Shown here piece after piece: positions 30,548 to 32,179 of a stretch of 32,179 nt of DNA. Numbering within the stretch: the first letter of the stretch is position 1; each line of letters opens with the position of its first letter. The DNA lies in NCBI GenBank assembly GCA_944376425.1, contig CALWCS010000124.1:1-32179 (forward strand). Direction: 5' to 3'. The translations under genes were made by a program, and so were the position numbers. The stretch is from an uncultured Lachnospiraceae bacterium (lineage in GTDB: Bacteria; Bacillota; Clostridia; Lachnospirales; Lachnospiraceae). The notes under the pieces were generated by a model. That model did no database searches, was not told the origin of the DNA, and worked only from the letters and a program-made list of their open reading frames with translations.

Positions 30548-32179
30548 TTATTTATTGTTCAGAGCTGCCTGTGCTGCTGCCAGTCTAGCGATCGGCACAC
30601 GATATGGTGAGCAGGATACATAGCTCAGACCAATCTTATGGCAGAACTCTACAGAAGATGGATCTCCGCCATGTTCTCCACAGATACCCAGTTTGATGCC
30701 TGGACGGGTAGCGCGACCTTTCTTTACTGCCATCTGTACTAACTGTCCTACACCTTCCTGGTCTAATTTTGCAAATGGATCAGATTCGTAAATCTTAGCT
30801 TTGTAATAAGCATCCAGGAATTTACCAGCGTCATCACGTGAGAATCCGAATGTCATCTGTGTTAAATCATTTGTACCGAATGAGAAGAATTCTGCTTCTT
30901 CTGCAATCTTATCTGCTGTCAGAGCTGCTCTTGGGATCTCGATCATAGTACCGATACGATACTGCATATCAGATCCTTTTTCATCTTTTACCTGTTCAGC
31001 AGTAGCAACTACGATGTCTTTTACATATTTTAACTCTTTTACTTCGCCAACTAACGGAATCATGATTTCCGGAACAATACGATATCCTTTTTCTCTGGAT
31101 ACTTCGATTGCTGCTTCCATAACGGCTCTTGTCTGCATTCTTGCAATTTCTGGATATGTCACTGCAAGACGGCATCCTCTGTGACCCATCATTGGGTTGA
31201 ACTCATGAAGTTCATCACAACGTTTCTGAACTTCTTCCGGTGTCAGTCCCATATCTTCAGCTAAAGCTTTGATATCTTCTGGATCTGTAGGAACGAACTC
31301 ATGCAGAGGCGGATCCAGATAACGAACTGTCATTGGTTTTCCTTCCAGAACTTCATACATTGCTTTGAAGTCTGCTTTCTGGAATGGGATCAGTTCATTT
31401 AAAGCTGCTTCTCTTTCTTCTGCTGTATCGGAAAGAATCATCTTTCTGATCTTCGGAATTCTGTCTTCATTAAAGAACATATGCTCTGTACGGCAAAGAC
31501 CGATACCTTCTGCTCCTAATTTTACAGCGTTTAATGTATCTGCAGGAGTATCTGCATTTGTTCTTACTTTCAAAGTTCTAAACTTATCTGCCCATCTCAT
31601 CAGTCTTCCAAAGTTTCCGCCAATAGAAGCTTCCTGAGTCTTAATGTCGCCTTTATAAATCTTACCTGTAGATCCGTCTAAGGAAATGTAGTCTCCCTCG
31701 TGGAATGTATATCCGCCAAGTTCAAATACTTTCGCTTCTTCATCAATCTTAATATCGCCGCATCCGGATACACAGCATGTTCCCATACCACGAGCAACTA
31801 CAGCTGCGTGAGATGTCATACCGCCGCGTACTGTCAGAATACCTTCTGATGCATGCATACCTTCGATATCTTCCGGAGATGTCTCCAGACGAACCAGGAT
31901 GACTCTCTCTCCTCGTTCTTTTGCTGCTTTTGCATCTTCTGCTGAGAAATAAACTTTACCAGCTGCTGCTCCTGGAGATGCCGGCAGAGCAGAACCGATT
32001 ACTTCACCAGCTTTTAATGCTTCTGCATCAAAGGTCGGATGCAGTAACTGATCAAGAGATTTTGCTTCAATACGGCAAACAGCTTCTTCTCTTGTGATCT
32101 TTCCTTCATCTCCTAAATCACAAGCAATCTGTAAAGCTGCCTGAGCTGTTCTCTTTCCGTTACGTGTCTGTAAGAAGTA
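30548..32179 (-). CDS. ppdK: Pyruvate, phosphate dikinase, C-terminal part (5' end outside window)
   Basis: Interconverts pyruvate, ATP and phosphate with phosphoenolpyruvate, AMP and pyrophosphate; in anaerobic Clostridia it often runs toward pyruvate in glycolysis. The frame is open to the window edge (it begins YFLQTRNGKRTAQAALQIA), so only about 543 of the usual ~870 residues are seen. Present are the end of the N-terminal domain, the swivelling phosphohistidine domain with GGMTSHAAVVARGMG, and the PEP/pyruvate barrel (LCRTEHMFF, GHRGCRLAVTYPEI, FSFGTNDLTQMTFGFSRDD). The C-terminal signature GICGEHGGDPSSVEF, with its catalytic Cys, also falls in the barrel. All of these are intact. Codon choice looks more even than in its neighbours, as expected for a highly expressed gene. 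A strong terminator follows. Confidence 0.96.
   Translation of the reverse strand, partial: YFLQTRNGKRTAQAALQIACDLGDEGKITREEAVCRIEAKSLDQLLHPTFDAEALKAGEVIGSALPASPGAAAGKVYFSAEDAKAAKERGERVILVRLETSPEDIEGMHASEGILTVRGGMTSHAAVVARGMGTCCVSGCGDIKIDEEAKVFELGGYTFHEGDYISLDGSTGKIYKGDIKTQEASIGGNFGRLMRWADKFRTLKVRTNADTPADTLNAVKLGAEGIGLCRTEHMFFNEDRIPKIRKMILSDTAEEREAALNELIPFQKADFKAMYEVLEGKPMTVRYLDPPLHEFVPTDPEDIKALAEDMGLTPEEVQKRCDELHEFNPMMGHRGCRLAVTYPEIARMQTRAVMEAAIEVSREKGYRIVPEIMIPLVGEVKELKYVKDIVVATAEQVKDEKGSDMQYRIGTMIEIPRAALTADKIAEEAEFFSFGTNDLTQMTFGFSRDDAGKFLDAYYKAKIYESDPFAKLDQEGVGQLVQMAVKKGRATRPGIKLGICGEHGGDPSSVEFCHKIGLSYVSCSPYRVPIARLAAAQAALNNK

Overview
The window looks like chromosomal DNA of a low-GC, spore-forming Firmicute, most likely a gut Lachnospiraceae (Clostridia). 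The reasons are the spoIIA sporulation operon, AAGGAGG-type ribosome sites, TTG/GTG starts, a pyruvate phosphate dikinase, and A+T-rich intergenic DNA. There are no insertion sequences, tRNAs, rRNAs or CRISPR arrays. Nearly all genes lie on the minus strand. The exceptions are a partial gene at the left edge, a flavin reductase-like gene, a cytidylate kinase-like gene and a secreted esterase.

Left third (1-9,725). The window opens inside a plus-strand gene whose 3' end carries an in-frame 160-residue repeat. Next come spoIIAA-spoIIAB-sigF (the forespore sigma-F switch), then an operon of folC, a 48-residue protein and a zinc-ribbon/TPR membrane protein. A polar amino-acid ABC transporter follows (binding protein, permease, ATPase), with hairpins between the binding-protein and permease genes. 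The last unit here is a MoxR-type AAA+ ATPase with a VWA-like DUF2201 protein, a 102-residue helical protein and a possible hidden small frame.

Middle (11,600-24,500). This part holds a membrane-anchored ModA-like protein with a long repetitive linker and no transporter partners, an xpt-aspartokinase operon, a small alpha/beta hydrolase divergent from a flavin reductase, and a secreted C69 dipeptidase. It also holds a lipid pair (a divergent PlsY-like acyltransferase and an MGDG-synthase-like glycosyltransferase), an anchored cyclophilin, a membrane metallophosphoesterase, a cytidylate kinase-like protein and a DUF362 protein.

Right third (24,500-32,179). A secreted CE1-like esterase converges on a three-gene sensor operon: a membrane-anchored sugar-binding-type protein, a LytS/YesM-type histidine kinase and a YesN/AraC response regulator. 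The esterase promoter carries TCAAGAAT repeats exactly 21 bp apart, abutting the -35 element, which is how an AraC-family activator site would look. I read this as a candidate ligand-sensing system controlling a secreted esterase; it is the most interesting unit here. The window ends inside ppdK.

Several start codons were reassigned from ribosome-site spacing, and good sigma-A promoters and intrinsic terminators delimit most transcription units. All function calls come from reading motifs by eye; no database search was run.
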